A stretch of DNA of 64,000 nucleotides from Croceibacterium_B sp963783195 (GTDB lineage Bacteria; Pseudomonadota; Alphaproteobacteria; Sphingomonadales; Sphingomonadaceae): contig CAWAMV010000004.1 in assembly GCA_963783195.1 (NCBI GenBank), forward strand, positions 1,488,001 to 1,552,000, in the 5' to 3' direction. The notes beneath the pieces were generated by a model. That model saw only the letters and a program-made list of their open reading frames with translations. It was not told the origin of the DNA and did not search any database. Made by a program: the position numbers and the translations under genes. Positions 1 to 10,476 of the stretch are shown here, piece after piece (within the stretch, counting starts at the first letter, position 1; every line of letters starts with the position of its first letter).

Positions 1-304
1 CACCGCCAAGAACTTCCGCACCTGGCATGCGAGCGTGCTGGCCTTCAAGACGCTGGCGGAGGCAGAGGGCGCGCTGACTCTCAAGGCCTTGATGGAGGAA
101 GTCAGCGATAAGCTGGGCAATACACCGGCGATCGCGCGCAAGAGCTACGTCCACCCGGCGGTGATTGCCCTGCTCGACCGGCAGATCGAGTGGCGCGAGG
201 ATCTGCGCCTGCCGCGCAAGACCCGCTGGCTCAGCCGCGAGGAGCGTGGCCTGCTCGAGCTGCTCGAGGAAAGTCCCGCGGCGGGGGAATTGCTGGCGGC
301 GTAA
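1..304 (+). CDS. DNA topoisomerase IB, C-terminal part (cut by window edge)
   Basis: The reading frame is open from base 2 and ends at a TAA. The roughly 100 visible residues are the C-terminal end of a poxvirus-type (short bacterial) topoisomerase IB. A segment beginning TAKNFRTWHAS precedes ARKSYVHP, whose Tyr is the expected nucleophile that forms the 3'-phosphotyrosyl bond when supercoils are relaxed. The N-terminal and most catalytic residues lie outside the window, so intactness cannot be judged. Confidence 0.85.
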   Translation, partial: TAKNFRTWHASVLAFKTLAEAEGALTLKALMEEVSDKLGNTPAIARKSYVHPAVIALLDRQIEWREDLRLPRKTRWLSREERGLLELLEESPAAGELLAA

Positions 305-340
305 TGCGGCGCTAGGGCGTTTGCCGGAAGGAGAGCGCAC

Positions 341-1318
341 TTGTCCCAACTCTACGACGGCGTCTGGCGCGACAGCCCGCCCGCGGCGGAGGAAATCGGC
401 GAGGACGGTCAGTTCCGCCGCATCGAGAGTCCGTTGCGCAACTGGATCTCGCCCGACCCCGACGCTGAGTTTCCTGCAGAGGCGGGGCGCTATCACCTCT
501 TCGTCGCTTGGGTCTGCCCGTGGGCAAGCCGCGTCACCGCCTACCGGGTGCTCAAGGGGCTGGAGGACGTCATCTCGATGTCGGCCAGTCACGGCGTGAT
601 CGGCAACCAGGGCTGGATCTTTCAGGACGACACCATCCCGCCATTCGAAGTGCCGCACCCGCTCTACAAGGTCTACCAGGCGCACGATCCGCGCTACACA
701 GGGAAGGCGACGGTCCCGACGCTGTGGGACAGGAAAACCGGGCGCATCGTCAACAACGAGAGCGCCGACATCATCCGCATGTTCAATTCCGTGTTCGACA
801 GGGTCACCGGCAACCCGCTCGACCTTTACCCCGAGGACCTGCGTCCGGAGATCGACCGGTGGAACGACCTGATCTACCCCAAGCTCAACAACGGGGTCTA
901 TCGCGCCGGGTTCGCCAGTTCGCAGGAAGCTTACGAACACGCCGCGAACGGTGTTTTTGAAGCGCTCGATTCGATGGAAGAACACCTCGCCGAACACCGC
1001 TATCTTGCCGGACAGTGGTTGACCGAGGCGGACTGGCGGGCCTTTACGACGCTTGTCCGGTTCGACGTCGGCTATCACGGCGCCTTCAAGTGCAACCTGC
1101 GGCGCGTGGAAGACTATCCGGCGCTGGCGGGCTACCTGCGCGAGCTTTACCAGTGGCCCGGCATCGCCAGCACCGTGAAGCTCGATGAAATCAAGCAGAA
1201 CTACTACGCACTGACCGACAAGAACGGGCTCTATCCGATCGGGCCCGCGATCGACCTGACCACCCCGCACGAGCGCGAGCGGCTGGTGGGCAGGGGAATC
1301 CGGAAGCACGCGTCGTGA
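341..1318 (+). CDS. glutathionyl-hydroquinone reductase (YqjG/ECM4-type GST)
   Basis: This 325-residue Xi-class glutathione transferase is expected to reduce glutathionyl-hydroquinones, releasing the glutathione bound to the quinol. The CPWA motif with the catalytic Cys59 sits in a thioredoxin-like N-terminal half, and NNESADIIRM and a helical GST C-terminal domain follow. I chose the TTG start because a strong GGAAGGAGAG ribosome-binding site lies about 7 bases upstream and the N-terminus then fits the family. The stop overlaps the GTG start of the next gene, which suggests translational coupling with an oxidoreductase. Confidence 0.9.
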   Translation: MSQLYDGVWRDSPPAAEEIGEDGQFRRIESPLRNWISPDPDAEFPAEAGRYHLFVAWVCPWASRVTAYRVLKGLEDVISMSASHGVIGNQGWIFQDDTIPPFEVPHPLYKVYQAHDPRYTGKATVPTLWDRKTGRIVNNESADIIRMFNSVFDRVTGNPLDLYPEDLRPEIDRWNDLIYPKLNNGVYRAGFASSQEAYEHAANGVFEALDSMEEHLAEHRYLAGQWLTEADWRAFTTLVRFDVGYHGAFKCNLRRVEDYPALAGYLRELYQWPGIASTVKLDEIKQNYYALTDKNGLYPIGPAIDLTTPHERERLVGRGIRKHAS

Positions 1319-2922
1319 CACACGACCTTCTCGTCATAGGCGGCGGCTCGGCCGGGGCGGCCTGCGCCGCGCGGCTCGCCGAAGGCGGAAAGAAGGTGTT
1401 GCTGGTCGAGGCGGGCAAGAGCGACAAGGACATCCGCTCGAAGGTCCCCGCACTGATGAGCGGCATCGTCCATACCCCCGAGTTCGACTGGATGTACGCC
1501 GCTGAACCCGACGAGAGCGTCGGCGGCCGGCCCGATGTGTGGCCAGCCGCCAAGCGCCTTGGCGGCGGCAGCGCCATCAACGGGATGATGTTCATCCGCG
1601 GGCACCAGTACGATTACGACCGCTGGGCCGAGCTCGGCGCGACCGGGTGGGATTATGCCAGCGTGCTGCCCTACTTCCGCCGCATGGAGCATAACGAGCG
1701 CGGCTCCGACGACTGGCGCGGACAAGGCGGTCCGGTCTCGGTCAGCGAAGTGCGCAGCCGCTATGCCGTGACCGACGAGTGGATCGAGGCGGTGCAGCAG
1801 GCCGGCTTTCCCCGCTCGGTCGATCTCAATGGCGAGCACGCCGAGGGGGTGGACTACATCCAGCTCTCGCAGCGGCGCGGGCTCAGGCACTCGACGGCAT
1901 CGGCCTATCTCGACCCGGCCCCCGCAGGGCTCGAAGTCGTGCTGGAGGCGCAGGTCCTGCGCCTTGTGCTCGACGGGACGCGGGCGACCGGAGCGGTCGT
2001 GCGGCGTGATGGACGCGAGGAGACGCTGACCGCCAGCGAGGGCGTGGTGCTGTGCGCCGGCGCTCTCAACAGCCCGCGCCTGCTGATGCTGAGCGGCATC
2101 GGGCCGCAGAAGCACTTGCGGCACCATGGGATCGAAGTCGTGCTCGACCTTCCGGGCGTGGGGCGCAACCTGCAGGAGCATTCCGCCTGCCACCTCGTCA
2201 ACACGGTCAGTGCGCGCACGCTGAACGACGACAGCCGCGGGATGTCGGGCGTGCGGCAAGTGTTGCAGATGGCGATCCGCCGCAGCGGCGCGCTGACCAC
2301 CGGAATCGGCCACGCCCAGGCTTTCGTGAAGAGCCGCGAGGGCCTGCCCGCACCCAACCTGCAGCTGGCCTTTTCCGCCTTCGCCTTCGACATTACGCCG
2401 CAGGGCAACCTCGAACTGCGCAAGGAAGCCTCTGTCACCACGCTCGTCGGCCTCATGCGGCCGCAATCTCGCGGCCAGGTGGAACTGCGCAGCGCCGATC
2501 CCGATGCTCCGCCGATGATCCGCCATCGCCTGTTGGGAGAAGGCGACGACCTCGAACAGCTCGTCGATGGCCTGGAGATCGCCCGCAGGGTGATGGAACA
2601 GCCGGCCATCGCGAAGGATGTGACCGGAGAGGTTCGCCCGGGCAAGGAACTCGCCACGCGCGAGGCGCTCGGCCACTACGCCCGCGCCGCGACGATCCCG
2701 ATGTACCATCCGGTCGGCACCGTGCGGATGGGCGCAGCGGACGATCCCGAGGCCGTCGTCGGCCCCGATTGCCGTGTGCGAGGCACGGAGGGGCTGTGGG
2801 TCGCCGATGCCTCGATCATGCCGACAATCCCGCAAGGCAACACCAACGCCACCGCAATCATGATCGGTGAGCGCGCCAGCGACCTGATCCTCGCGTCCGC
2901 CAAGGCGAAGCTGGCAGCCTGA
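1315..2922 (+). CDS. GMC-family FAD-dependent oxidoreductase
   Basis: This 535-residue glucose-methanol-choline oxidoreductase is of choline/alcohol-dehydrogenase type. The N-terminal GGGSAGAACAARL is the FAD-binding beta-alpha-beta turn, GGGSAINGMM is the second GMC signature region, and the C-terminus has MYHPVGTVRMG, whose His matches the catalytic base position, followed by PQGNTNATAIM. The GTG start overlaps the previous stop by 4 bases, and its TGA overlaps the next ATG by 1 base. The substrate cannot be read from sequence; oxidation of an alcohol to an aldehyde is the family default. Confidence 0.88.
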   Translation: MTHDLLVIGGGSAGAACAARLAEGGKKVLLVEAGKSDKDIRSKVPALMSGIVHTPEFDWMYAAEPDESVGGRPDVWPAAKRLGGGSAINGMMFIRGHQYDYDRWAELGATGWDYASVLPYFRRMEHNERGSDDWRGQGGPVSVSEVRSRYAVTDEWIEAVQQAGFPRSVDLNGEHAEGVDYIQLSQRRGLRHSTASAYLDPAPAGLEVVLEAQVLRLVLDGTRATGAVVRRDGREETLTASEGVVLCAGALNSPRLLMLSGIGPQKHLRHHGIEVVLDLPGVGRNLQEHSACHLVNTVSARTLNDDSRGMSGVRQVLQMAIRRSGALTTGIGHAQAFVKSREGLPAPNLQLAFSAFAFDITPQGNLELRKEASVTTLVGLMRPQSRGQVELRSADPDAPPMIRHRLLGEGDDLEQLVDGLEIARRVMEQPAIAKDVTGEVRPGKELATREALGHYARAATIPMYHPVGTVRMGAADDPEAVVGPDCRVRGTEGLWVADASIMPTIPQGNTNATAIMIGERASDLILASAKAKLAA

Positions 2923-3989
2923 TGTTCCGCATCCTCGCGGTCCTCGCGGCGCTACTGGCGTCGATCCCGGCCCACGCGCATCCTGCCCCGTTCTCCTATC
3001 TCGACGTTCATTACGACGGCGAGAAGCTGACAGGCACGCTGACGATCCACCAGATCGACGCCGCGCACGAACTGGGGGTCGCCGATCCCTCGGTCCTGAA
3101 GGACCCGCATTATCTCATTCACCAGCTCGGCTGGCTGGACCAGTTGCTCGACAGCCGGATGAGCCTCGCCAACGATGCCGGCCCAATCGAGCTGGAGTGG
3201 ACCTACATCGAGCCTTTGCCGAATCGCGATGCCGTGCGTCTGTGGTTCGAGGCGACCGGTCCCCCGGGCGGCAAGCTGACCTACCAGGGCGATCTCTTTC
3301 CGTACGATCCGCAGCACCAGACCTTCGTAAACGTGTACGAAGGCAAGAACCTCGCCCAGCAGTGGATCGTCTCCGGCCGAAGCGCCCGGCAGACGTTCTA
3401 TCGCGGCACTGCGGAGGGGCACGTGTCGGTCCTGCGCAGCTTCATCCCTGCGGGCGCCCATCATATCTGGATCGGGCCCGATCATCTGCTGTTCCTGTTC
3501 GGCCTGCTGCTGTTCGGCGGGAGCTGGCGCAAACTGGTCGGCATCGTCACTGCCTTTACCGTCGGGCATTCGATTACGCTTTCACTCGCCGCGACCGGGC
3601 TCGTCGTGCCGCCGCCGCGCCTGATCGAGCCGGCGATCGCACTGACGATCATCGTGGTCGGGGCGGACAACCTGCTGCGCGGCGAGGGACGCGACCTGCG
3701 CGCGTGGATGGCGGGCGCCTTCGGGCTGATCCACGGCTTCGGCTTTGCCGCTGTCTTGCGGGAATTCGGCTTGCCGCCAGGCGCCCTGGGCTGGTCGCTG
3801 TTCGGTTTCAACGTGGGGGTCGAGCTGGGGCAGCTCGCCGTGGTCGTGCCGCTGGCGCTGGCGCTGGGGTGGCTGTGGCACCGCAAGCCGCGGTTTGCGC
3901 GACAAATTGCTACCCTCGGCTCCGTTGCGGTCATCGCCGGGGGCGTATACTGGTTCGTGCAAAGAACATTCCTGTGGGGAGGAACCTGA
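2922..3989 (+). CDS. HupE/UreJ-like membrane protein
   Basis: This 355-residue protein starts with a signal peptide (about residues 1-19, ending AHAH) and an exported domain of about 160 residues. A membrane domain of five or six helices follows, opening with HIWIGPDHLLFLFG and containing TAFTVGHSITLSLAA. This is the HupE/UreJ_2 arrangement; relatives are linked to nickel or cobalt uptake, but most homologues outside hydrogenase and urease loci are uncharacterised. No urease or hydrogenase gene is nearby, so metal transport is unproven. It overlaps both neighbours by one base. Confidence 0.85.
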   Translation: MFRILAVLAALLASIPAHAHPAPFSYLDVHYDGEKLTGTLTIHQIDAAHELGVADPSVLKDPHYLIHQLGWLDQLLDSRMSLANDAGPIELEWTYIEPLPNRDAVRLWFEATGPPGGKLTYQGDLFPYDPQHQTFVNVYEGKNLAQQWIVSGRSARQTFYRGTAEGHVSVLRSFIPAGAHHIWIGPDHLLFLFGLLLFGGSWRKLVGIVTAFTVGHSITLSLAATGLVVPPPRLIEPAIALTIIVVGADNLLRGEGRDLRAWMAGAFGLIHGFGFAAVLREFGLPPGALGWSLFGFNVGVELGQLAVVVPLALALGWLWHRKPRFARQIATLGSVAVIAGGVYWFVQRTFLWGGT

Positions 3990-5044
3990 TGAAGCGCGTC
4001 GCCATCCTTTCGGCCATTCTTGTGACCGGCATCGCCGCCGCCTGTGCCACGCAGCCGGGCAGCGACGTCGCCGCCGGTCCTGTGCCTTCGAGCGGGCCCG
4101 TGGGCGCCATTGCCACGACCGCAATGGACTCACCCCCGCCGGGTTACGTGCCGGGCGGCGGTCCGGGCCTGCCCGGCGTCAGCCCGATCGAGCACGTGAA
4201 GGGCAACGTCTACAAGATCTTCGGTGCCGGCGGGAACACCACGGTATTCGTGATGAGTGACGGCGTCGCCATCGTCGACACCAAGCTGCCGAACAACGGC
4301 GAGGCGATCCTGAACGAGATCCGCAAAGTCACCGACAAGCCGGTGACCATGGTGATCAACACGCACAGCCACCCGGACCATGTCGGCTCCAACCAGTTCT
4401 TCAAGGATCGGCGCCCGACGATCGAGGTCGTCGCGCAGGCGAACACCGCGCTGCGCATGAGCAAGCCGAGCGGCCCGCTCCCCGCGAGCCCGGCAACGAA
4501 GCAGTTCGGCGATGCGATCACTCTCAACGCGGGCAAGGATCGGATCGACCTCTACTACACCGGCGCCGCCCATACCGATGGTGACGCCTTTGTCGTCTTC
4601 GCCAACGACAAGGTCATGGCGATGGGCGATGCGATGGCCTGGTCAATGGCGCCGCTGATCGACCCCGGCTCCGGGGGCAGCGCGATCAAGGTGGCCGACA
4701 CGATGGAGCGGCTGGTCCAGACCGTGAAGGGCGTGGACACGATCGTCGAAGGCCACGGCTATATCCAGCCGTGGAGGCGCGTGGTCGACTTCGCCGCGTT
4801 CAATCGTGCGCTGGTCGATGCGACAAAGGCCGCGCAGGGCAGGAACATGACCTCCTCGCAAGTCGTCGACACGCTGGTGGCGACGGGCAAGTACGCCCCG
4901 TTCCTCAAGAAGACGACGATGACCGGGCTGGAATACGGCGGGACCGGATACGACCGGGCGCGGATCAACGTGATCGTCGGCAGTGCCGAACTGCGCGGCG
5001 AGAAGCCTCCGCTGATCATGGGTGCGCCGCCAGCCGACCAGTAA
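3989..5044 (+). CDS. metallo-beta-lactamase-fold lipoprotein
   Basis: This 351-residue MBL-fold hydrolase carries the zinc motif HSHPDH (His126, His128, Asp130, His131) and later metal-ligand candidates AHTDGDA and EGHGY. The N-terminus has a short hydrophobic segment ending in a Cys at about residue 19, followed by a low-complexity Pro/Gly/Ala linker, so a periplasmic lipid-anchored enzyme is likely. The frame is open much further upstream, but the ATG overlapping the HupE-like stop gives a proper signal sequence. Relatives are variously annotated as subclass B3-like beta-lactamases or quinoprotein-relay hydrolases; the substrate is unknown. Confidence 0.85.
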   Translation: MKRVAILSAILVTGIAAACATQPGSDVAAGPVPSSGPVGAIATTAMDSPPPGYVPGGGPGLPGVSPIEHVKGNVYKIFGAGGNTTVFVMSDGVAIVDTKLPNNGEAILNEIRKVTDKPVTMVINTHSHPDHVGSNQFFKDRRPTIEVVAQANTALRMSKPSGPLPASPATKQFGDAITLNAGKDRIDLYYTGAAHTDGDAFVVFANDKVMAMGDAMAWSMAPLIDPGSGGSAIKVADTMERLVQTVKGVDTIVEGHGYIQPWRRVVDFAAFNRALVDATKAAQGRNMTSSQVVDTLVATGKYAPFLKKTTMTGLEYGGTGYDRARINVIVGSAELRGEKPPLIMGAPPADQ

Positions 5045-5123
5045 GCCGGGGATGTCCTGCCCGAGGGCTGGAAAGGGCGCGGGGAACGTCTAAGGGCCGG
5101 TTCAGGTTACACCTGCAACCTGC

Positions 5124-6833
<1,710 letters not shown>

Positions 6834-6837
6834 GGAA

Positions 6838-6857
6838 GGGCGGCCGCGGGGCCGCCC
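6838..6857. terminator. hairpin between convergent genes
   Basis: GGGCGGCC, a 4-base loop and GGCCGCCC form an 8-bp perfect stem followed by CTTTCT. It sits between the M49-like gene and the convergent DUF885 gene, so it probably ends transcription from both sides. Confidence 0.6.
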
Positions 6858-6863
6858 CTTTCT

Positions 6864-8648
6864 CTACTTCGCCTGCATCATGGGAATGAACTGGGTCTTC
6901 ACGGCCTCTTCCAGCCCGCTCAGCGGCAGCAGGCCCTGGGCCACGATGAAGTCGTTGAATGCCATCCGGTCGAACTTGTCGCCCAGCGCCAGCTCTGCCT
7001 GCATGCGAATGTCCAGCAGCCTTCCATAGCCATAGTAGTAGCTGCCCGCCTGGCCCGGCGCGCGGAAGGTGTAGCGGTCGGCTTCCTGTTTCACCATCGC
7101 GGGCGAGAAGCCGGCCTCGTCGCGCAGGATGCGTTCCGCCTCCGCGCGGTCCGCCAGGCCGAGGTTGAGCATCGGGTCGAGCATCGCGCGGCTGGCGCGC
7201 AACAGACGGTGTTGCAACGTGATGAGCTGCCCTTCGAGCGGTTCGTAGGGCCGCATCTCGGCCTCGGCATAAAGCGCCCAGCCTTCCACGTTGGTGCTGT
7301 TGAAAGCGTAGAGTGCGCGCGCCTGGCTGACCCCGGTCTCGACCATGCGGGCGAACTGCAGTTCGTGGCCCGGGCGTCCCTCGTGCACGCTCAGCGTCCA
7401 GGCGGCGGCGTCGAAGTCGAAGTCATGCGCCTCGAGCGGGTTATCCTTGGTCGACCCGGTGGTAAGCACGAACACGCCCTGCTCGCCAGTGTTTCCGATC
7501 AGCCGCGGCGGCAGCATGTGCGGAGCGGGGCTGGCGGCATTCTCGGCTTCGCTGCCGAGCCGCATCTTGACCGGATAGTCGGGCAGGGTGACGATCCTCT
7601 CACGCGCGGCGATGTCCTGGATCTGGTTCAGGACGTCGGCGTAGCGCGCCTCCATCTGGTCCTGCGGGATCTGCTGCTGGCGCAGATGATTGAGCACGGA
7701 GGGATAGTCGGTCTCGGTCCAGCCATGCTTGGCGGCAATCTGCGGGGCGAGAGCGCGCATCTGCTGACGGATTTCGTAGAATCCCCGGCGCGCGCGGCTG
7801 ACCAGTTCCATCGGCGGGATGTCGATACCGAACGCCTTGAGGCGATAGGCGTAGAGCTCGGGCGGCAGGCGGAAATCGTCGCGCGCCGCGGGCAGCACGT
7901 TGGCGCGCTCCCACTCGGCGTAGTCGCGCAGCTGCTTTTCCATCGCGTCGAGCGCCTTGTCCGCGCCCTTGATCTTGTAGCGGTCGAACAACTCGCGCAC
8001 GCCAGCGATGTAGACGTCGGTCTTGCCCAGCGTGTCCTCGACCCGGCCCTTGAAGGGCCCGATCTTGCCTTCGCCACGGCTTTCGGCCCAACGCGCCTTG
8101 GCCAGCTCGGTCAGCGGTGTGGTGCCCTTGTAGAGCCCGGTGTAGCGCTGCAGCAGTTCGAGCGCCTTCTGCCGGCGGGCGGGGGAGACCTGGTCGTCCA
8201 GCACGCCGTTCATCATGCCGAAGACGGTCGCCGGCACGTCGATCCAGGTCAGCAGGTATTTGTCGTTGAGTTGCTCGCCTTCGATCGACTGGTTCACCGA
8301 ATCGATCAGGATCTGCAGGTCCTGCATCACGCGCGGGTCGCTTTCCGCGGCCTTGGCTGCGGTGAGCCGCGCGAGTTGCCCCCGGTACATCGCGATCGTT
8401 CGCTCGGTCAGGTTGGGGCCGAGGTCCATCGCCAGGCCGTCGTACTGCTCGAGCCCGGTCTGCGACGCCCCCTCGGGGCCGAAAGCCGCCTCGGCAGCGA
8501 GCAGGCCCATCGTGTACCCGTTACTCTTTTCGATCCACGCCCTGTCGTCCTGCGCGGCAGCGGTTGCGGAAGACGAATCCTGCCCGGCAGCGGGAACGGA
8601 AAGGGCGAGCGAGGCAGCGCCCAGCAGGGCGGCAAAGCGAATATTCAT
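6864..8648 (-). CDS. DUF885 family exported peptidase-like protein
   Basis: This 594-residue protein has a clear signal peptide ending PAAGQ. About two-thirds along it carries HEGRPGHELQ, and then EGWALYAEAEM. These match the DUF885 signature HE-x-x-PGH, a gluzincin-like zinc site with a downstream Glu. The open frame extends far upstream, but the start at 8648 gives a good signal peptide and follows AGGGGATACC as ribosome-binding site. A second DUF885 protein lies at 52270-53988 with only moderate similarity. The activity is presumed proteolytic; the substrate is unknown. Confidence 0.85.
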   Translation of the reverse strand: MNIRFAALLGAASLALSVPAAGQDSSSATAAAQDDRAWIEKSNGYTMGLLAAEAAFGPEGASQTGLEQYDGLAMDLGPNLTERTIAMYRGQLARLTAAKAAESDPRVMQDLQILIDSVNQSIEGEQLNDKYLLTWIDVPATVFGMMNGVLDDQVSPARRQKALELLQRYTGLYKGTTPLTELAKARWAESRGEGKIGPFKGRVEDTLGKTDVYIAGVRELFDRYKIKGADKALDAMEKQLRDYAEWERANVLPAARDDFRLPPELYAYRLKAFGIDIPPMELVSRARRGFYEIRQQMRALAPQIAAKHGWTETDYPSVLNHLRQQQIPQDQMEARYADVLNQIQDIAARERIVTLPDYPVKMRLGSEAENAASPAPHMLPPRLIGNTGEQGVFVLTTGSTKDNPLEAHDFDFDAAAWTLSVHEGRPGHELQFARMVETGVSQARALYAFNSTNVEGWALYAEAEMRPYEPLEGQLITLQHRLLRASRAMLDPMLNLGLADRAEAERILRDEAGFSPAMVKQEADRYTFRAPGQAGSYYYGYGRLLDIRMQAELALGDKFDRMAFNDFIVAQGLLPLSGLEEAVKTQFIPMMQAK

Positions 8649-8731
8649 GCGGTATCCCCTGAAACTTGTCCGCCGGCTTGTCACACAGCGAGCAGGGCCC
8701 GTCAAAGCCGTTCGTCGGCCCGCAAGGGAAG

Positions 8732-9835
8732 TCAGTCGAGCCGGTGGACCCAGCCGTGCTTGTCCTCCAGCGTACCGCGCTGGATGCCGACCAGCTTCTC
8801 GCGAATGCGTCCGGTCAGCTGGCCCGGCCCGCCGCTGCCGATGGTGAACTCGCCATCGCGACCGGCGACCCTGCCGACCGGCGTCACGACCGCGGCCGTA
8901 CCGCAGGCGAAGGTCTCGAGGAGCTTGCCGCTCCCGGCATCCGTGCGCCACTGGTCGAGGCTGTAGCGGCCCTCCCTGACCTCCAGCCCTTCCTCGCGGG
9001 CGAGCTGGAGGATGGAATCGCGCGTGATCCCGGGCAGGATCGTGCCGGTCAGTTCGGGCGTCAGCAGCGTGCCGTCCTCGAATGCGAAGAACAGGTTCAT
9101 GCCGCCCAGTTCCTCGATCCATTTCCTCTCGACCGCGTCGAGAAACACGACCTGGTCGTGACCGTGTGCGATCGCCTCTGCCTGAGGAACGAGGCTGGCG
9201 GCATAATTGCCGCCGCATTTGGCCGCCCCGGTTCCGCCGGGCGCAGCGCGGGTAAAGTCCTCGCTCACCCAGATCGAGACCGCCGGTACGCCGCTCTTGA
9301 AGTAATTGCCCGCCGGACTGGCGATGACGAGAAACTTGTATTCCTTCGCCGGACGCACGCCAAGGAAGGCTTCCGAAGCGAACATGAAAGGGCGAATGTA
9401 GAGCGAGCCGCCCTCGACTGCGGGAAACCACTCGCGGTCGACCCTAACGAGCTGGCTGATTGCCTCGACGAAGGTGTCCTCCGGCAGGTGCGGCATGGCG
9501 AGCCGGTCGGCCGAGTTGTTGAACCGCTTGGCGTTCTGTTCCGGCCGGAACAGCGCCATCGCGCCGTCCTCCAGCTTGTATGCCTTGAGTCCTTCGAAAA
9601 TCTCCTGCGCGTAGTGGAGTACCGACGCGGCGGGGTCGAGGGTGAGCGGCCCACGAGGGCCGAGCGTGGCCGAATGCCAGCCGCGCCCTTCCGTGTAGTC
9701 GATCGACACCATGTGGTCGGTGAAGACCTTACCGAAACCCGGATCGGCAATCGCCTGGTCACGGCTGGCGCCGGGAACGGGGGCGGGATGAGGAAGACGG
9801 GTGAAGTCGATCGGCTGCTTGGTGGTATCGTGCAT
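8732..9835 (-). CDS. ilvE: branched-chain amino acid aminotransferase
   Basis: This 367-residue fold-type IV PLP aminotransferase of the long (BCAT type II) subfamily catalyses the last step in Leu, Ile and Val synthesis or the first step in their breakdown. Visible family blocks are LHYAQEIFEGLKAY, RPFMFASE, AAKCGGNYAAS with the presumed PLP-binding Lys, EELGGMNLFF and PGITRDSIL. The chosen ATG gives the usual length. It is transcribed alone; leuB, another branched-chain gene, lies 5 kb away on the other strand. Confidence 0.95.
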   Translation of the reverse strand: MHDTTKQPIDFTRLPHPAPVPGASRDQAIADPGFGKVFTDHMVSIDYTEGRGWHSATLGPRGPLTLDPAASVLHYAQEIFEGLKAYKLEDGAMALFRPEQNAKRFNNSADRLAMPHLPEDTFVEAISQLVRVDREWFPAVEGGSLYIRPFMFASEAFLGVRPAKEYKFLVIASPAGNYFKSGVPAVSIWVSEDFTRAAPGGTGAAKCGGNYAASLVPQAEAIAHGHDQVVFLDAVERKWIEELGGMNLFFAFEDGTLLTPELTGTILPGITRDSILQLAREEGLEVREGRYSLDQWRTDAGSGKLLETFACGTAAVVTPVGRVAGRDGEFTIGSGGPGQLTGRIREKLVGIQRGTLEDKHGWVHRLD

Positions 9836-10114
9836 GGGTATCCTGCTTTCCAGCGCAGCGCATTGTCCGATTGTTTCAAAACGTGCAACCGTAATGGAAT
9901 AATCGATCAGCGATGCAACCAGCTTGCCTCGCCCTAGCGGTATAGTAGCCGGTTTTGAAGGGCCGTGAGCGGCGGCGAAAGGTGACACCAGGTATACACC
10001 AACGCGTCATGCGGAACCGGTCGCCGTTGCGAGGCGCTCGGTCGGCCGTTCCCAACGTGACCGAGTGTCGCTTCGCCGGGCTCATAAGCAGCGGTCATGC
10101 ATGTAGGAAAGTCG

Positions 10115-10156
10115 AAAAATGAGAAGGGCGGCTCCCCGTGTGGAGAACCGCCCTTC
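10115..10156 (-). terminator. Rho-independent terminator of a short minus-strand transcript
   Basis: GAAGGGCGG pairs with CCGCCCTTC across an interrupted stem, and on the minus strand the hairpin is followed by CTCATTTTT. It lies about 55 bases downstream of the 18-codon frame at 10212-10268 and well upstream of ilvE, so it would end a transcript of roughly 200 bases. Confidence 0.6.
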
Positions 10157-10211
10157 GCATGGTCAGCGGTCGTTAAACCGCTCACGAAGCCTTACTCGGC
10201 GAAAATGAAGA

Positions 10212-10268
10212 TTACCGAATATGCTCCGCGCGGGTCGTTACCGACCTCCCTGCTGAACCATGAGACAT
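10212..10268 (-). CDS. possible 18-residue peptide with an ideal ribosome-binding site
   Basis: The minus strand reads AAAGGAGGTGATCC (10283-10270), then 1 base, then ATG and the frame MSHGSAGRSVTTRAEHIR followed by TAA. The Shine-Dalgarno match is complete, much better than that of any other gene here, and the spacing from GGAGG to ATG is 7 bases. A terminator follows. The peptide lacks runs of Leu, Ile or Val, so it is not an obvious ilvE attenuation leader. I do not recognise it. It may be a small protein, a leader peptide or a small RNA with an incidental frame. Confidence 0.4.
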   Translation of the reverse strand: MSHGSAGRSVTTRAEHIR

Positions 10269-10372
10269 CGGATCACCTCCTTTCGCGCTATGTAGCCAGG
10301 CCCGCCGTTTCACCGGGGTCCGGGAGCTGCGTGTACCGCCGTTCCCAAGTGCAATGTGATTCGTTGTCCGTC

Positions 10373-10397
10373 GGAACGCAAGACTTGCAATAATGTT
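10373..10397 (+). promoter_or_regulatory. possible EcfG-type promoter
   Basis: GGAAC, 17 bases, then GTT fits the alphaproteobacterial general stress sigma factor pattern. It is followed about 25 bases later by an orphan plus-strand terminator, so it could drive only a very short RNA. The evidence is the motif alone. Confidence 0.25.
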
Positions 10398-10423
10398 TTT
10401 CGCTGTCAGAATCCGACGCTTAC

Positions 10424-10449
10424 GGCCCGCGAACCAGCGGGCCTTTTTT
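10424..10449 (+). terminator. orphan plus-strand Rho-independent terminator
   Basis: GGCCCGC, a 6-base loop and GCGGGCC are followed by six T. No plus-strand gene lies upstream: ilvE and the lipoprotein gene are both on the minus strand. It therefore implies an unannotated plus-strand transcript, or a hairpin serving the minus-strand neighbour poorly. Confidence 0.65.
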
Positions 10450-10476
10450 GTGCCGGTTTTGCCGGGTGGCGAATCG

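Noticed and set aside
2922..3989. Hydrogenase or urease accessory locus
   Set aside because: Only the HupE/UreJ-like membrane protein is present; no nickel-enzyme genes are in the window.
9836..10120. Attenuator leader for ilvE
   Set aside because: No Leu/Val/Ile-rich leader peptide precedes ilvE, and the terminator at 10115-10156 follows a peptide without branched-chain residues in a row.
10270..10283. Plus-strand GGATCACCTCCTTT resembling the 3' end of 16S rRNA
   Set aside because: Only 14 bases match and no upstream 16S sequence is present; on the minus strand it is simply an ideal ribosome-binding site next to an ATG.
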